DNA from: an uncultured Atopobium sp.
Lineage (GTDB): Bacteria; Actinomycetota; Coriobacteriia; Coriobacteriales; Atopobiaceae
Reading direction: 5' to 3'
NCBI GenBank assembly: GCA_937997345.1
Contig: CALKTD010000017.1
Coordinates: 1-64,000, forward strand
Length of the DNA: 64,000 nt
Shown: in pieces, positions 34,288 to 45,382 of the stretch
How the letters are laid out: every line of letters begins with the position of its first letter
Position numbering within the stretch: the stretch's first letter is position 1
Made by a program: the position numbers and the translations under genes
The notes under the pieces: model-generated
The model's database searches: none
What the model was told of the DNA's origin: nothing
The model's input: the letters and a program-made list of their open reading frames with translations, nothing else

Positions 34288-36081
34288 CTAGTTGAGCTCC
34301 TGCTCAAGCTGGTCGACAAGCTCGCCAAAGTACTTGAGTGCAGCGTTAACGGGGTCTGGAGTTGCCATGTCAACGCCAGCGCCGCGGAGCAGCTCGATTG
34401 GGGTCTTGGAGCAGCCGCCGGACAGGTAGCCAATGTAGTCCTTGACCGCAGGCTCACCCTTAGAAAGGATGCGCTGGGACAGAGCAATAGCTGCCGAGAA
34501 ACCAATGCAGTACTGGTAAACATAGAAGTTGTAGTAGAAGTGAGGGATGCGCGACCACTCCAGCTTGATCTCTTCGTCCAGCTCAATGCCAGGTCCAAAG
34601 TACTCGGCGCAGAGTTTGCCATAGCGCTCGGAAAGAACTTCAGCGTTCAGAGCAACGCCGTCAGCGTTCATCTGGCTGATGTCGCGCTCAAACTCGGCAA
34701 ACATGCACTGACGATAGATGGTGCCACGGAAGCCCTCTAGGAAGTGGTTGAGGATGTACGCATGGCGCGCAGGATCGGTCTCGTGCTCAAGCAGGTAGTG
34801 CGAGAGCAGCGCCTCGTTGCAGGTAGATGCAACCTCTGCAACAAAAATAGAGTAATCGGAGTAGGTAATCTCCTGGTTGTGGGACGAGAAATACGTATGC
34901 AGGGAGTGGCCCATCTCGTGAATGAGAGTGTAAACGTCGTCGAGGCCGCCCTGGAAGTTGAGGAGCATAACAGGGTTCATACCCTTGCCACCTGCGGAAT
35001 AAGCACCGGAGCGCTTACCTGGGGTCTCATACACGTCAACCCAACGGCTCTCCAGACCCTTCTTGACCAGGCTGACGTACTCCTCGCCCATAGGTGCCAG
35101 CGCCTTAACAATAAGGTCGCAAGCCTCCTCGTAGGTGAACTTCATGTCAACATCGTCAACAAGAGGAGTGTAAACATCCCAGAAGTGCAGCTCATCCAAG
35201 CCCATGACGCGCTTGCGCAGGTCAACGTACTTGTAGAACGCTGGGAAATTCTGGTGAACAGCGTCAATCAGATTGTTGTAAACCTCAACAGGAATCTCGT
35301 TCTCTGCAAGAGCGGCCTCAAGGGAGCTTGCATATTTTCTAGTTGACGAGAAGAACTGCAGGTTCTTGACCTGGCTGGTCAAAATTGCAGCGGAGGTGTT
35401 ACGGAACTCGCCAAATCGGCTGTAAAGTTGCTTGAATGCAGACTCGCGCAGGACGCGGTCAGCATCCATCAGCAGAGGAACAAATGAACCGCTGGTCAGC
35501 TTATGAGTCTTGCCCTCAAAGTCAACAGCGTCGTCAAAGGTAAGATCTGCATCATCAAACATGGAGAAGATATTGGTTGGCTGAACAGCAAGCTCTTCAG
35601 CACGTGCCAGCAGTGCCTCTTCCTCAGCAGAAAGGGTGTGCTCACGCTGGTTCAAGATCTTGTTGAGCTTACGGCGATAGAACTCAAGTGCTGGAACCTC
35701 TGCATAGAACTTCTCGACAGATTCTGCTGGAATGGCAAGAAGCTCTGCGGCAAACCAAGAAGTTGCCTCTCCGACCTGTGTATATGCGCTGGTAGCATTT
35801 GCGACGTATGCCTGGTACTTGGACACGCGAGTATCCTCATCACTCTTGCGCTCGGCGTAGTTGATAATCTTGTAGAGCAGAAGGTTCATCTGGTCCTCAA
35901 GCTGCAGATACTCCAGAAGAGCCTGAGCGGAGGTAGAAATCTTGCCCTTGAACGCAAGCAGCTTTGGACAGTAAGCCTTGAGCTCCTCGAGCCCAGCCTC
36001 AAATGCCTCATCACTAGGGAACATTGAGGACAGGTCCCACTTATATTTGCTGTCAATTTCTTCGCGAGACTCGTATGCCAT
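34288..36081 (-). CDS. pepF: Oligoendopeptidase F
   Basis: M3B zinc metallopeptidase (597 residues) cutting peptides of about 7-17 residues in the cytoplasm. The HEXXH site is in TLIHEMGHSLHTYFS, with the downstream Glu in FVAEVASTCNEALL. The ATG at 36081 (MAYESREEID) follows AAGGAAGG; the longer frame adds 11 residues without a better site. Single gene flanked by hairpins. It fits an organism living on host peptides, as do the M24 and M42 peptidases further along. Confidence 0.95.
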   Translation of the reverse strand: MAYESREEIDSKYKWDLSSMFPSDEAFEAGLEELKAYCPKLLAFKGKISTSAQALLEYLQLEDQMNLLLYKIINYAERKSDEDTRVSKYQAYVANATSAYTQVGEATSWFAAELLAIPAESVEKFYAEVPALEFYRRKLNKILNQREHTLSAEEEALLARAEELAVQPTNIFSMFDDADLTFDDAVDFEGKTHKLTSGSFVPLLMDADRVLRESAFKQLYSRFGEFRNTSAAILTSQVKNLQFFSSTRKYASSLEAALAENEIPVEVYNNLIDAVHQNFPAFYKYVDLRKRVMGLDELHFWDVYTPLVDDVDMKFTYEEACDLIVKALAPMGEEYVSLVKKGLESRWVDVYETPGKRSGAYSAGGKGMNPVMLLNFQGGLDDVYTLIHEMGHSLHTYFSSHNQEITYSDYSIFVAEVASTCNEALLSHYLLEHETDPARHAYILNHFLEGFRGTIYRQCMFAEFERDISQMNADGVALNAEVLSERYGKLCAEYFGPGIELDEEIKLEWSRIPHFYYNFYVYQYCIGFSAAIALSQRILSKGEPAVKDYIGYLSGGCSKTPIELLRGAGVDMATPDPVNAALKYFGELVDQLEQELN

Positions 36082-36228
36082 GAGCCTTCCTTTCTTGACC
36101 GGGTCAGTATTCACTGGTATTTAGTGTCCCACATACGCACTGATTTCATGCTGATAACAAGAAAAAATGAACCCATTTGATACAAATCGTCAAACGAGCT
36201 CATCGATTTCAAAAAATGAAAAACTACC

Positions 36229-37674
<1,446 letters not shown>

Positions 37675-38022
37675 TTAGTGCTCCTCCAACTTCTTAATCC
37701 TGTCATCAAAAGACTTAAAAACTTGGACAAGCTGTTTAGCGGTAATGATCTCAGAATAAATGACCATGAGCGTGTCCTGAGCGTGTGAGAACAGAAGACT
37801 GTACTCTTGCTTTTCTCCACGAAAAACACCTTGAATGTGATCAGTCTGAACATGATGAGCTTCAAGAATCTTTGCGTCTGCTGCAACAATTTTTTCTTCT
37901 GCAAGCGCAATATCGCCAGAAGCAATTGCCTCGTAAGCTAATTTGCATTCATTGCGAGCGTCACCGGCAGCAATAAGGATGGTCATGGCATCCTGGGTGG
38001 TCTTATCAATTTCTTCTTCCAT
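37675..38022 (-). CDS. PTS lactose/cellobiose-family IIA
   Basis: IIA component of 115 residues, a trimeric helical bundle that passes phosphate from HPr to IIB. GDARNECKLAYEAIASGD (about 22-39) and FSHAQDTLMVIYSE (His about residue 83) match family signatures, although the second motif usually reads HAQDHLM. The ATG at 38022 follows AGAGGAG. Located between IIC and the GH1 gene. Confidence 0.92.
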   Translation of the reverse strand: MEEEIDKTTQDAMTILIAAGDARNECKLAYEAIASGDIALAEEKIVAADAKILEAHHVQTDHIQGVFRGEKQEYSLLFSHAQDTLMVIYSEIITAKQLVQVFKSFDDRIKKLEEH

Positions 38023-38109
38023 AAGAAATTCTCCTCTAAACTCTAAACAGCGCATGAGGTTTCCTGAAGCCACAATTCAATTCATAGCCCCAGGTATAAA
38101 TTTTTAGAT

Positions 38110-39426
38110 TTAGAACGACCAATCGTCGTCTGAATCGGACTCAGTTTCTGCGGTCTCAGCATCAACAAGCTGCTTATCGTATGTTCTAAAGAATGGCATC
38201 CAAATAAGACCAGACACAACAAAAATGATGAACATCAGAACAATACTGCCTACTGTTCCGCAGGTAAGGAATGTGGCGATTGGGAATGGGCAATACCACA
38301 TGTTAAAGAGCATGGAAGGAATAGCTCCCAATGGAATTACCTTAGTAAATACATAGGCAACAAGTGGGATAGCAATGCCCTGAAGCCACATTGGAATCAT
38401 CATGATTGGATTCCACGCAACTACACCAAATACACAAGGCTCGTTAATGTTAAAAATTGCAGGAACAAGGCAAGCACGGCCAAGTGCTTTTAGCTGATTT
38501 GATTTAGCAGAGAATGCCATCAAAAGAACAAGTGATAGGGTACAACCAATACCGCCAATCCAGATATACCCCGAATAAACAAATGCATCAGTAAAAACTA
38601 CAAGATTTGATGCTGTTGCGCTACCAGCGGCTGCAAGAATGCCATTTGCCTCGGCATTTGCAAGAAGGATTGGAGTAAATACTGGAGTAAGAACCCAAGT
38701 AGAAATGCCCATAGAATACAGGAAGCAGAAGAGGAACATTGCGATTACAAGACCAACAGGGGTGTTCACAATGCTTTGCAGAGGCATAAAGCAGCTAACA
38801 ACAAGCTGATACAGGTTAAGGTTCAAAAACTTTGGATCAGTAAGAATCCAACCAAAAACAGTTACGATGCCAATTGGCAGCATAGAGTTAAACCAGTCTT
38901 TTACAAAATCAGGAATTACGGAATCTTCCTTAAAAAATGAGAAGTCTGCAAACTTATTAAGAACTGCTGCAGAAACAAGTCCAGCAATAATAGCCAAAAA
39001 CATTCCGCCAGCGCCAAAGCCGCCAATATTAGAAATACGGAACCAAGTGGACTCTCCTGCTGCAATCATTGCTGCTTGATCAGCCACAAACTGTGGATTT
39101 AGAGAAATTAGGAATAAAATGACGCCGGCGATGCCTGCGTTAAGTGCGGAGCGCTTATGCTCCTTGAGAATCAGAAGATTATAAGGAATCAAAAATGCAA
39201 CAATCAAACCAACAATACCAAAGGTCCAACCGTAAGGTGTCCAGAAGTTTGGCCACCACTCAAAATAATTCATTGGAATTGTAAGCAAGCTAAATATAGA
39301 GCCTAAGAAGATAAGAGGGAGTGTCTGCATTACAGAATTTTTAATTGTGAGAATCCAAGGATTCTGAACAATCTTGTTCATTTTTGGTGAAAAGCTTGTC
39401 TGAAGCCAGTCAATGAGCTTATTCAT
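38110..39426 (-). CDS. PTS cellobiose-family IIC
   Basis: Membrane IIC permease of 438 residues (lactose/cellobiose/chitobiose family), with about ten hydrophobic segments. The NINEPCVFGVVAWNPIMMIP stretch is the conserved substrate-binding/phosphorylation loop. The C terminus is acidic (ETESDSDDD). AAGGAGG precedes the ATG. The transported sugar is a beta-glucoside by family; chitobiose or a thioglucoside cannot be excluded given the altered GH1. Confidence 0.92.
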   Translation of the reverse strand: MNKLIDWLQTSFSPKMNKIVQNPWILTIKNSVMQTLPLIFLGSIFSLLTIPMNYFEWWPNFWTPYGWTFGIVGLIVAFLIPYNLLILKEHKRSALNAGIAGVILFLISLNPQFVADQAAMIAAGESTWFRISNIGGFGAGGMFLAIIAGLVSAAVLNKFADFSFFKEDSVIPDFVKDWFNSMLPIGIVTVFGWILTDPKFLNLNLYQLVVSCFMPLQSIVNTPVGLVIAMFLFCFLYSMGISTWVLTPVFTPILLANAEANGILAAAGSATASNLVVFTDAFVYSGYIWIGGIGCTLSLVLLMAFSAKSNQLKALGRACLVPAIFNINEPCVFGVVAWNPIMMIPMWLQGIAIPLVAYVFTKVIPLGAIPSMLFNMWYCPFPIATFLTCGTVGSIVLMFIIFVVSGLIWMPFFRTYDKQLVDAETAETESDSDDDWSF

Positions 39427-39491
39427 AGTCGTAGCCTCCTTAGCGGCATGTTACTAACAAATCTTTTATGACGAATCTAATCGTCAGATTA

Positions 39492-39818
39492 CTAAGCATT
39501 TGCTTCACGAATTGTTTTAATAAGGTGCTTGAGGGCTTTCTCACCATTTAGGGTTGAATAATATGCGGGATCCATAAGAATCACCTGAACAGGTTTATCG
39601 GCATATTTTTCTTTAAGCTCTTCAGCGAGATACTTAAGATGGGGACCAATCATCAAGGCATCGATTGAGTCAATATAGCTCTCAACCTCGGCCTCACTTC
39701 TTGCAGTGATGGAAATATCAAGATCGTGTTCTGCGGCAGCTTTCTTCATGTTTACTGCCATAAAACCACTACTTGCTCCAGAACCACAAACTAAAAGAAC
39801 CTCTAGATGCTTAGACAT
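39492..39818 (-). CDS. PTS cellobiose-family IIB
   Basis: IIB component of 108 residues with the phospho-acceptor Cys11 in VLLVCGSGASSGFM, the P-loop of the family. First gene of the operon IIB-IIC-IIA-GH1. No regulator gene is next to it. A 7+7 palindrome about 90 bases upstream (39908-39927) is a candidate operator. Confidence 0.92.
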   Translation of the reverse strand: MSKHLEVLLVCGSGASSGFMAVNMKKAAAEHDLDISITARSEAEVESYIDSIDALMIGPHLKYLAEELKEKYADKPVQVILMDPAYYSTLNGEKALKHLIKTIREANA

Positions 39819-40188
39819 ATCTTGCCCTTCTCTCTAGCAGAAACACTGCCAAGTAATTTCTTACAGTATCAATATTGTTCCTATTCTTTAGAGATTCCAA
39901 TTATCCTATTTCCTAAGGTAAGGAAATGGGTTCGTTGAAATTTTTCTACCTTAAAAAAGTTTTAGAACAAAGGAAAACTGTTTTGGCTACGTACTTGCAG
40001 CTAAAAGTTCGTCTGATTTGCGGCTTTTACGTAAAAAACAGAGCGCAAAAAGGATTTTCTCTTTCTCGTTACACCCTCACAGCTCCACCTCTACCGTTCA
40101 CGGAAAATGTAAGCTTTGGTGAACAAACAGCAAACCCGTGTGCCCAGCAGGGATATAATCGCAGGTGAACAACAGATGGAGAACTGTC
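39819..40188. other. Divergent intergenic region PTS / hydrolase
   Basis: About 370 bases between the divergent IIB gene and the alpha/beta hydrolase. It contains the palindrome described below and, before the hydrolase, a TATAAT at 40153-40158. Nothing else recognised. Confidence 0.5.
39908..39927. promoter_or_regulatory. Palindromic candidate operator of the cellobiose-type PTS operon
   Basis: ATTTCCT and AGGAAAT, a perfect 7-bp inverted repeat around a 6-base centre, 90 bases upstream of the first PTS gene. Size and symmetry suit a dimeric repressor. The regulator is not encoded here. Confidence 0.45.
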
Positions 40189-40956
40189 ATGAAGATGCAC
40201 CTCATTGAGCCGGAAACTTGCACCCAAACCACACCTACGGTATTGCTGATTCATCCCATGCTCTCGTCAGCAGAGGGAATGAAGACAGTTCTTGTGAGTA
40301 ATATGGGCGATGACCTGCGCTATCTGGTCCCAGATCTTGCCGCTCACGGGGAAGAAGATGCAACAGAATATATCTCGGCGTCCCAAGAAGCTGCACAGAT
40401 TCATGACTGGCTGCTGGAGCACAACATGACCCATCTCTCCTTGGGCTTTGGCGCCTCCTTAGGCGGAGTGGTTCTGTCTGAGCTCCTCAAGTTTCCCGAT
40501 TTAGTCTTTGACCACCTCTTCTTTGAGGGAACAAGCTTCTGGACAGGAGGATTTCTTGCCTCTGCGCTTGAGTTTGTGCTCAAGAAAGTGTTTCTTGCCA
40601 AGCACCGCAAAGCCATTGCAGACCCCGAGTTATCCGTGCAAAAGATGGAACAACTTTACGGAAAAGTTGCAGCTAAACCTATGTCAGAACACTTTATTGC
40701 GATGAGCAATCAAAGCATCAAGAACATCATTCACGACTGCAGCAATGTTGACCTCCCCGCCCTTAGCCCCGATGTGCAACGCCGTTGCATCTTCACGTAT
40801 GGCGAGAAGGACTTTGACTTGAAACGTGCAAGACGGATTCTGCCCAAAGTCTATCCCGAGGCCACGCTTACTATCTGGCAGGGCTATGACCACTGCGAGC
40901 GCATGACCAGCGATTCAGTAGCGTATAGCCAGATGCTCAGAAAGCTTGTGGTTTAG
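40189..40956 (+). CDS. Alpha/beta hydrolase
   Basis: Protein of 255 residues with an alpha/beta-hydrolase fold: nucleophile elbow GASLG (Ser about residue 98), VLLIHPMLSS as the oxyanion strand, an acid in FTYGEKDFD and a C-terminal His in GYDHCERM. The ATG at 40189 with GGAG upstream is preferred to the GTG at 40165. The substrate is unknown; short-chain esterase or carboxylesterase activity is usual. Monocistronic, divergent from the PTS operon. Confidence 0.82.
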   Translation: MKMHLIEPETCTQTTPTVLLIHPMLSSAEGMKTVLVSNMGDDLRYLVPDLAAHGEEDATEYISASQEAAQIHDWLLEHNMTHLSLGFGASLGGVVLSELLKFPDLVFDHLFFEGTSFWTGGFLASALEFVLKKVFLAKHRKAIADPELSVQKMEQLYGKVAAKPMSEHFIAMSNQSIKNIIHDCSNVDLPALSPDVQRRCIFTYGEKDFDLKRARRILPKVYPEATLTIWQGYDHCERMTSDSVAYSQMLRKLVV

Positions 40957-41042
40957 AGAGCAAAACTTGTAAAATAGAGGAAACCAAACTAATCGCATAA
41001 ATCTATCGGCATAGAAGCTGCTCGTTAATACTAGGAGGCTTC

Positions 41043-41498
41043 ATGTATTACACACCCATGACTAAAGCTGCGATGAAACTCTGCTTTGAAGCACACAAGG
41101 ACCAAATTGACAAAGCAGGAATCCCCTACGTCTTCCACCCCATCAGTCTTGCTGAGCGCTTTGGAGAAGACCAAGAGGCCGAGACCTGTGTAGCACTTCT
41201 GCACGATGTTCTGGAAGACACAGATTACACGGTAGATGATATTCGTGCAGCTGGTATGAGTGAGGAGGTTATTGAAGCTCTGCTTCTCTTGAACCACAAT
41301 CCCAAAGTCGAGTACATGGACTATGTTCGCCATCTAAGTAAAAATAACATTGCACGACACGTGAAAATTTACGATCTACAACACAACTCAAACCTGTCCC
41401 ACCTAGAAAAGGTTACTGAGAAGGACTTAAAACGTATCGAGAAATACAAGGAAGCCCTCAGGATTCTTTTTGAGGTAGAAGAAAGTTCAGAAGCGTAA
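41043..41498 (+). CDS. HD-domain protein, small alarmone hydrolase-like
   Basis: 151 residues resembling only the hydrolase domain of RelA/SpoT. YVFHPISLAERFG gives the first His, LLHDVLEDTDYT the HD and ED motifs (about 56-67), and KIYDLQHNSNL matches the KxxDxxHN motif. No synthetase, TGS or ACT domain follows. This fits a stand-alone (p)ppGpp hydrolase (Mesh1/SAH type); other pyrophosphohydrolase substrates are possible. GGAGG precedes the ATG by 5 bases. Single gene. Confidence 0.82.
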   Translation: MYYTPMTKAAMKLCFEAHKDQIDKAGIPYVFHPISLAERFGEDQEAETCVALLHDVLEDTDYTVDDIRAAGMSEEVIEALLLLNHNPKVEYMDYVRHLSKNNIARHVKIYDLQHNSNLSHLEKVTEKDLKRIEKYKEALRILFEVEESSEA

Positions 41499-41551
41499 AT
41501 AATTCCTTGCAATGAAGCACAATAGAAGCCGTTTATAAAGCTACTAAGAGG

Positions 41552-41806
41552 TCATATGCTCACTTTGCTTTCATGCTTACCAAGCTTCCCATTCTTTTCA
41601 AGCTTATTATCAAGCCACCAAATTGGAATTGGAAGAATTTCATCAATGGGTTGAGTATTGTCCCAGATATCAATATATTCCTTTGTTTCCCTATCGTATA
41701 AGAACTTGCAATAAACGCGATCGTCAAGGGCTGAAAATTCTCCGCCGTAGAATCCGTCATCATACTCAATGTTATGAAAATAATAGTTGATATAATATGC
41801 GCCCAT
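41552..41806 (-). CDS. Hypothetical protein
   Basis: 84 residues from an ATG preceded by GAGGT (MGAYYINYYFHN...). Tyr/Asp/Trp-rich and acidic in the middle, no membrane segment, no recognised family. It is the first gene of the AT-rich stretch lacking the GGCGAGAA word. A longer start adds 21 residues but has no ribosome-binding site. Confidence 0.55.
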   Translation of the reverse strand: MGAYYINYYFHNIEYDDGFYGGEFSALDDRVYCKFLYDRETKEYIDIWDNTQPIDEILPIPIWWLDNKLEKNGKLGKHESKVSI

Positions 41807-42046
41807 TTTTACCTCACTTAGTAATGAATGCCTTACAAAAATGCATTTCACTAACCCTGTTCCAAGCATGTGAAAAGAAGGATAAGACCTACAGACAATC
41901 TAAGTGGGTACTGCAATGGACAGTAAAAAATCTATGTTGTAGCTAACGAACATAACGATGAAAGGACTGGCATTATTCAATTACCCAATTAAACTCGAGG
42001 TTGTATAATTCAACTAACAAGCAGTTCGTCCCTGATTGGAGTGAAT

Positions 42047-42361
42047 ATGATGTTATATTCAGTTATAGCGTGGTCTTTAACCGCAATTCTTGGCATTTGG
42101 TCTATTGTACTTCTATCTGGTCATGGTGCTATTTCAATTGCTGGATTTAACACAATGACTGAAGATGAAAAGAAAACAATAGACGAGAAAAAGCTTTGTT
42201 TTGTAGCGGGTATTGGCATGCTTATAAGTACGTTAGTACTCTTTTTCATGGCACTACTTGGTCCAAATACAACAAACACAACAGCAATCATTGCGGGCAG
42301 TATTATTGCGATTGATGCGGCAGTAATGGTTTATATTGCAAACACAAAATGCAAAAAATAA
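42047..42361 (+). CDS. DUF3784 membrane protein
   Basis: 104 residues with three predicted membrane helices (about 5-23, 52-72, 78-98). The loop GAISIAGFNTMTEDEKKTIDE is the DUF3784 signature (usually GxxxLIAGYNTM). Function unknown. GGAG precedes the two adjacent ATG codons. Monocistronic between divergent genes. Confidence 0.75.
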   Translation: MMLYSVIAWSLTAILGIWSIVLLSGHGAISIAGFNTMTEDEKKTIDEKKLCFVAGIGMLISTLVLFFMALLGPNTTNTTAIIAGSIIAIDAAVMVYIANTKCKK

Positions 42362-42457
42362 TTAAAACCTGACGACAAAATACTTGAAGTTCTCATTACC
42401 TTTGGGCAATGGCTTTTGTCAAAACAAATACAAAACATCATCTCAATCCACTTGTAT

Positions 42458-43384
42458 CTATCGCCCTAAAGTCTGATCGCGCACGTACGCAAGTAACCGT
42501 ACAAGCACAACAATACAAAGCCCTGCTGCAAGTACCGTTTCAACAGTGGCTACTCCATCGAGCCATTGAAGAGGCTGACCAAGTTTAGTTAGGCACACTG
42601 ATGTTTGTTTACATGCAATAGCACTGATTACAAAGGGGAAAGTAAAAGCGGCATGGCTGGGAAAGAATGGTTTAGTAAGACACCTGATGCACCACACAAA
42701 AGAAACTACATAAATAATTGAAGCGATTGCCAGCATAACCAAAAGAAACGGTACAGACTTTGGCGTAATAGATTGAATATATCCTGCAATACAAAGGCTT
42801 GTTGGGGCTGCATAAATGCAAGCGAGTGACTCAGCGGAATCAGGCACCGGCCCATATTTAACATACTTTATGCTTACAACTATCAAAAGCACCACAAGGC
42901 AGATAAATCCAAACCAAAATGCAACCGTGCCAACACTTGTTTCAAAGTTAAACGCCGGCGCTGTAACACTTGCAACAACAATGCCTACATACACAATGAA
43001 CCAGCTGGCGTGCACATTCTCCCAATTAAATTTTGCAATATAGCGAGAAGTAAAGAGAGCTATGCACAGCATGTGCAACGCAATTCCTGTGAACCAAAAT
43101 AATTGTGCTGTATCACCAATATCGGTCTTCATATACACCGAAATCAGCATAACTGCCATCGGATATGTTGCAGCAACTGAAAGCCCAATTGGATCCGAGA
43201 GCTCTCGCAACACAACTTTTGTCGACACCATAAATTTGAGGGTATAGAGAGCTAAAAGAGCAATAGAGATTATGCCGCAGGCAAGATAAAACTCCTCGAA
43301 AGAAGTCTTAAAAAGATTTCCAAGTGCCGCAAAACCTAATGCAACACCGCAAATAGCAACGGGAACTTTTTGGACATAGTTCAT
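42458..43384 (-). CDS. TDT-family (TehA/Mae1-like) membrane transporter
   Basis: 308 residues with about ten hydrophobic helices in the order typical of the tellurite-resistance/dicarboxylate transporter family: VPVAICGVALGFAALGNLF at the start, LFWFTGIALHMLCIALFTSRY, WFIVYVGIVVASVTAPAF and FTFPFVISAIACKQ. Members move malate, sulfite or chloride-like anions. Given the malolactic enzyme elsewhere in the window with a dead permease, malate is an attractive but unproved substrate. No operon partners. Confidence 0.78.
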   Translation of the reverse strand: MNYVQKVPVAICGVALGFAALGNLFKTSFEEFYLACGIISIALLALYTLKFMVSTKVVLRELSDPIGLSVAATYPMAVMLISVYMKTDIGDTAQLFWFTGIALHMLCIALFTSRYIAKFNWENVHASWFIVYVGIVVASVTAPAFNFETSVGTVAFWFGFICLVVLLIVVSIKYVKYGPVPDSAESLACIYAAPTSLCIAGYIQSITPKSVPFLLVMLAIASIIYVVSFVWCIRCLTKPFFPSHAAFTFPFVISAIACKQTSVCLTKLGQPLQWLDGVATVETVLAAGLCIVVLVRLLAYVRDQTLGR

Positions 43385-43537
43385 AAGGATTCTTCTATCT
43401 GTTTAGGAATCTCTTTAAACTTGAATATTCATACGATACCGTATCTCAATATCACCGTGTAATAAAACTCAAAAAGCTCTTAGTCTTCTACTTGAGTTAT
43501 AAACTCTCTCATGCTATTTCAGTTAACGAAAATTCGC

Positions 43538-44167
43538 CTAGTCAAAATCTTCAATTTCCACAACTCTTGTCCCAGCTAAATAATCATGAATTGCAAGGTG
43601 GTTTTTTGTAATTACAACCATTACCGCTGAAAACATAGTTAATAGGTACATTACTATGAAAACATAGCTTTCAATATAAAATCCAGACACCAGCGTAAGT
43701 GCCTGAATAATATATCTCGTCGTAATAGTCGAAACACCTTCAATCAGAAGGAGACCAGGTATTGCCCTAATAACTAGCTGCTTTAGTTCTACTTTATTTC
43801 CTAAACTAGTCTCACATTGCAATTTAAATAACTTTTTGCCTGGTGTTTGGCCAGGCCAAATTTTCCAAGGGATTACTATGTAATAAACGATAAAAATCAT
43901 CAAGGACAGTATGCAGCAAATGTAAGCAAACATATTTGAATATCCAAGCGCACTAAAAACATACAGATCACTGAACATATCAGAGCTATGAGTTACTAAG
44001 GCAAAAATTAGAACCTCTGGAAAACCAATAAGTAGACCTGAAAGCACCCAGTCGACAGCATATGCATAAAATCTACGCATAGGAAATTTCCACATCATAG
44101 TTAACTTACGTTTTGATTTTAAGCTCGAAAACTTTGTTGTATTTTTATGAGCCACTTTATCCCCCAT
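43538..44167 (-). CDS. RDD-family membrane protein
   Basis: 209 residues. The RDD signature is RRFYAYAVDWVL (Arg and Asp present), then PGQTPGKKLF and C-terminal AIHDYLAGTRVV, with about five membrane helices. The family has unclear roles, including Na+/H+ antiport. The ATG at 44167 has GGGG upstream; the TTG at 44170 is less likely. It begins 9 bases after the PatB-like gene, so it is the last gene of the M24-PatB-RDD unit. Confidence 0.8.
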   Translation of the reverse strand: MGDKVAHKNTTKFSSLKSKRKLTMMWKFPMRRFYAYAVDWVLSGLLIGFPEVLIFALVTHSSDMFSDLYVFSALGYSNMFAYICCILSLMIFIVYYIVIPWKIWPGQTPGKKLFKLQCETSLGNKVELKQLVIRAIPGLLLIEGVSTITTRYIIQALTLVSGFYIESYVFIVMYLLTMFSAVMVVITKNHLAIHDYLAGTRVVEIEDFD

Positions 44168-44176
44168 CAAAATCCC

Positions 44177-45382
44177 CTATAAACTTAGACTATCAATACC
44201 TTTTGCAAAACGGCGTAATCCATCGTTTAACTTTTCTCTAGGGCATCCAACACACATACGTAAATATCCTGCTCCTGAATTACCGTATGTCTCCCCAGGC
44301 ATAATCCCAACATTTCCAATATTAACCAATGCGTCTTGTAATCGTTTTGAAGATACTCCCAAAGAACTCACATCAATCCAGGCTAAATAAGTTGCTTCTG
44401 GAATTTCAAATTTTATATTCGGATAGCGATCTGAAAGGAAGCTCTTTATTACCTGCATATTGCCAAGTATGTATGAACACAGATCATCAACATAAACTTC
44501 GCATTCGTTATACGCAGCCATCGTTGCATATAGTCCCAAAGTACTACATGAATTAAGAAAATCAACATGCCTAGTTTTATTTAAGAATGCTTCACGAACT
44601 TTACTAGACGGAACGACCACATATGACCCAATAAGACCAGGTGTATTGAAAGTTTTTGTGGGGGATGTTGCAACGACCACTCTTTCATATTCTTTTAACT
44701 TAGAGATTACGCTGATATTTCTTCTGCCACACAAACTAATATCAGCATGAATTTCATCTGAAATAATCCAGAGACCATGGCTTCGACAAATATCGATAAT
44801 CCTATTTAGCTCTTCCTCCGTCCACATACGTCCGGTGGGATTATGTGGAGAGCATAGTAGCATTGCCTTACAAGAAGCTGCTAACTTATCAAGTTGCTCA
44901 AAATCAATCTCAAAAGTTTTATGTAAACAATCTACAGAGGTGTACTCTAAATTCGGTAAAAGAATACTTCTTACAAGTGTTCGATCGTTCCCTTCTACTA
45001 CTCCAGGAAAAGAATCATACATAGGGTCGAAACATAAAACTCCATCGCCTGGATTTGTTACTAATCGAATTAACAGAGAGACCGAATACATCACAGAAGG
45101 ACTGTATAAAATCCAATCCTCCTCTACACTGGCGTTATACCTTCTCTCAAACCATGATGCAATTGAGCCCTTAAAATCATGATGATTCCATCGGGTATAG
45201 CCAAATTGTCCTCGAGCTGCAACTTCAGTAACTACATTTAAAACTTCTTCAGGAGGCAAAAAATCAGTATCAGAAATTGAAAAAGGCAAAATACCGGATT
45301 TGCCAAATCTATCCTGAATAAAATCCCACTGAGTACAATATGTTCCATAGCGATTTTGAATTTTATCGAAATCGTATCCCAT
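44177..45382 (-). CDS. PatB/MalY-type PLP-dependent C-S lyase or aminotransferase
   Basis: Fold type I PLP enzyme of 401 residues. DTDFLPPEEVLN and GRRNISVISK follow PatB/MalY proteins, the substrate-binding SPHNPTGRMW motif is present (about 156-165), and the PLP lysine is in ATSPTKTFNTPG (about 232-243). Such enzymes cleave cysteine S-conjugates or cystathionine to pyruvate, ammonia and a thiol. The ATG directly follows the stop of the M24 peptidase, suggesting that peptides or their cysteine conjugates are trimmed and then cleaved. Confidence 0.87.
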   Translation of the reverse strand: MGYDFDKIQNRYGTYCTQWDFIQDRFGKSGILPFSISDTDFLPPEEVLNVVTEVAARGQFGYTRWNHHDFKGSIASWFERRYNASVEEDWILYSPSVMYSVSLLIRLVTNPGDGVLCFDPMYDSFPGVVEGNDRTLVRSILLPNLEYTSVDCLHKTFEIDFEQLDKLAASCKAMLLCSPHNPTGRMWTEEELNRIIDICRSHGLWIISDEIHADISLCGRRNISVISKLKEYERVVVATSPTKTFNTPGLIGSYVVVPSSKVREAFLNKTRHVDFLNSCSTLGLYATMAAYNECEVYVDDLCSYILGNMQVIKSFLSDRYPNIKFEIPEATYLAWIDVSSLGVSSKRLQDALVNIGNVGIMPGETYGNSGAGYLRMCVGCPREKLNDGLRRFAKGIDSLSL

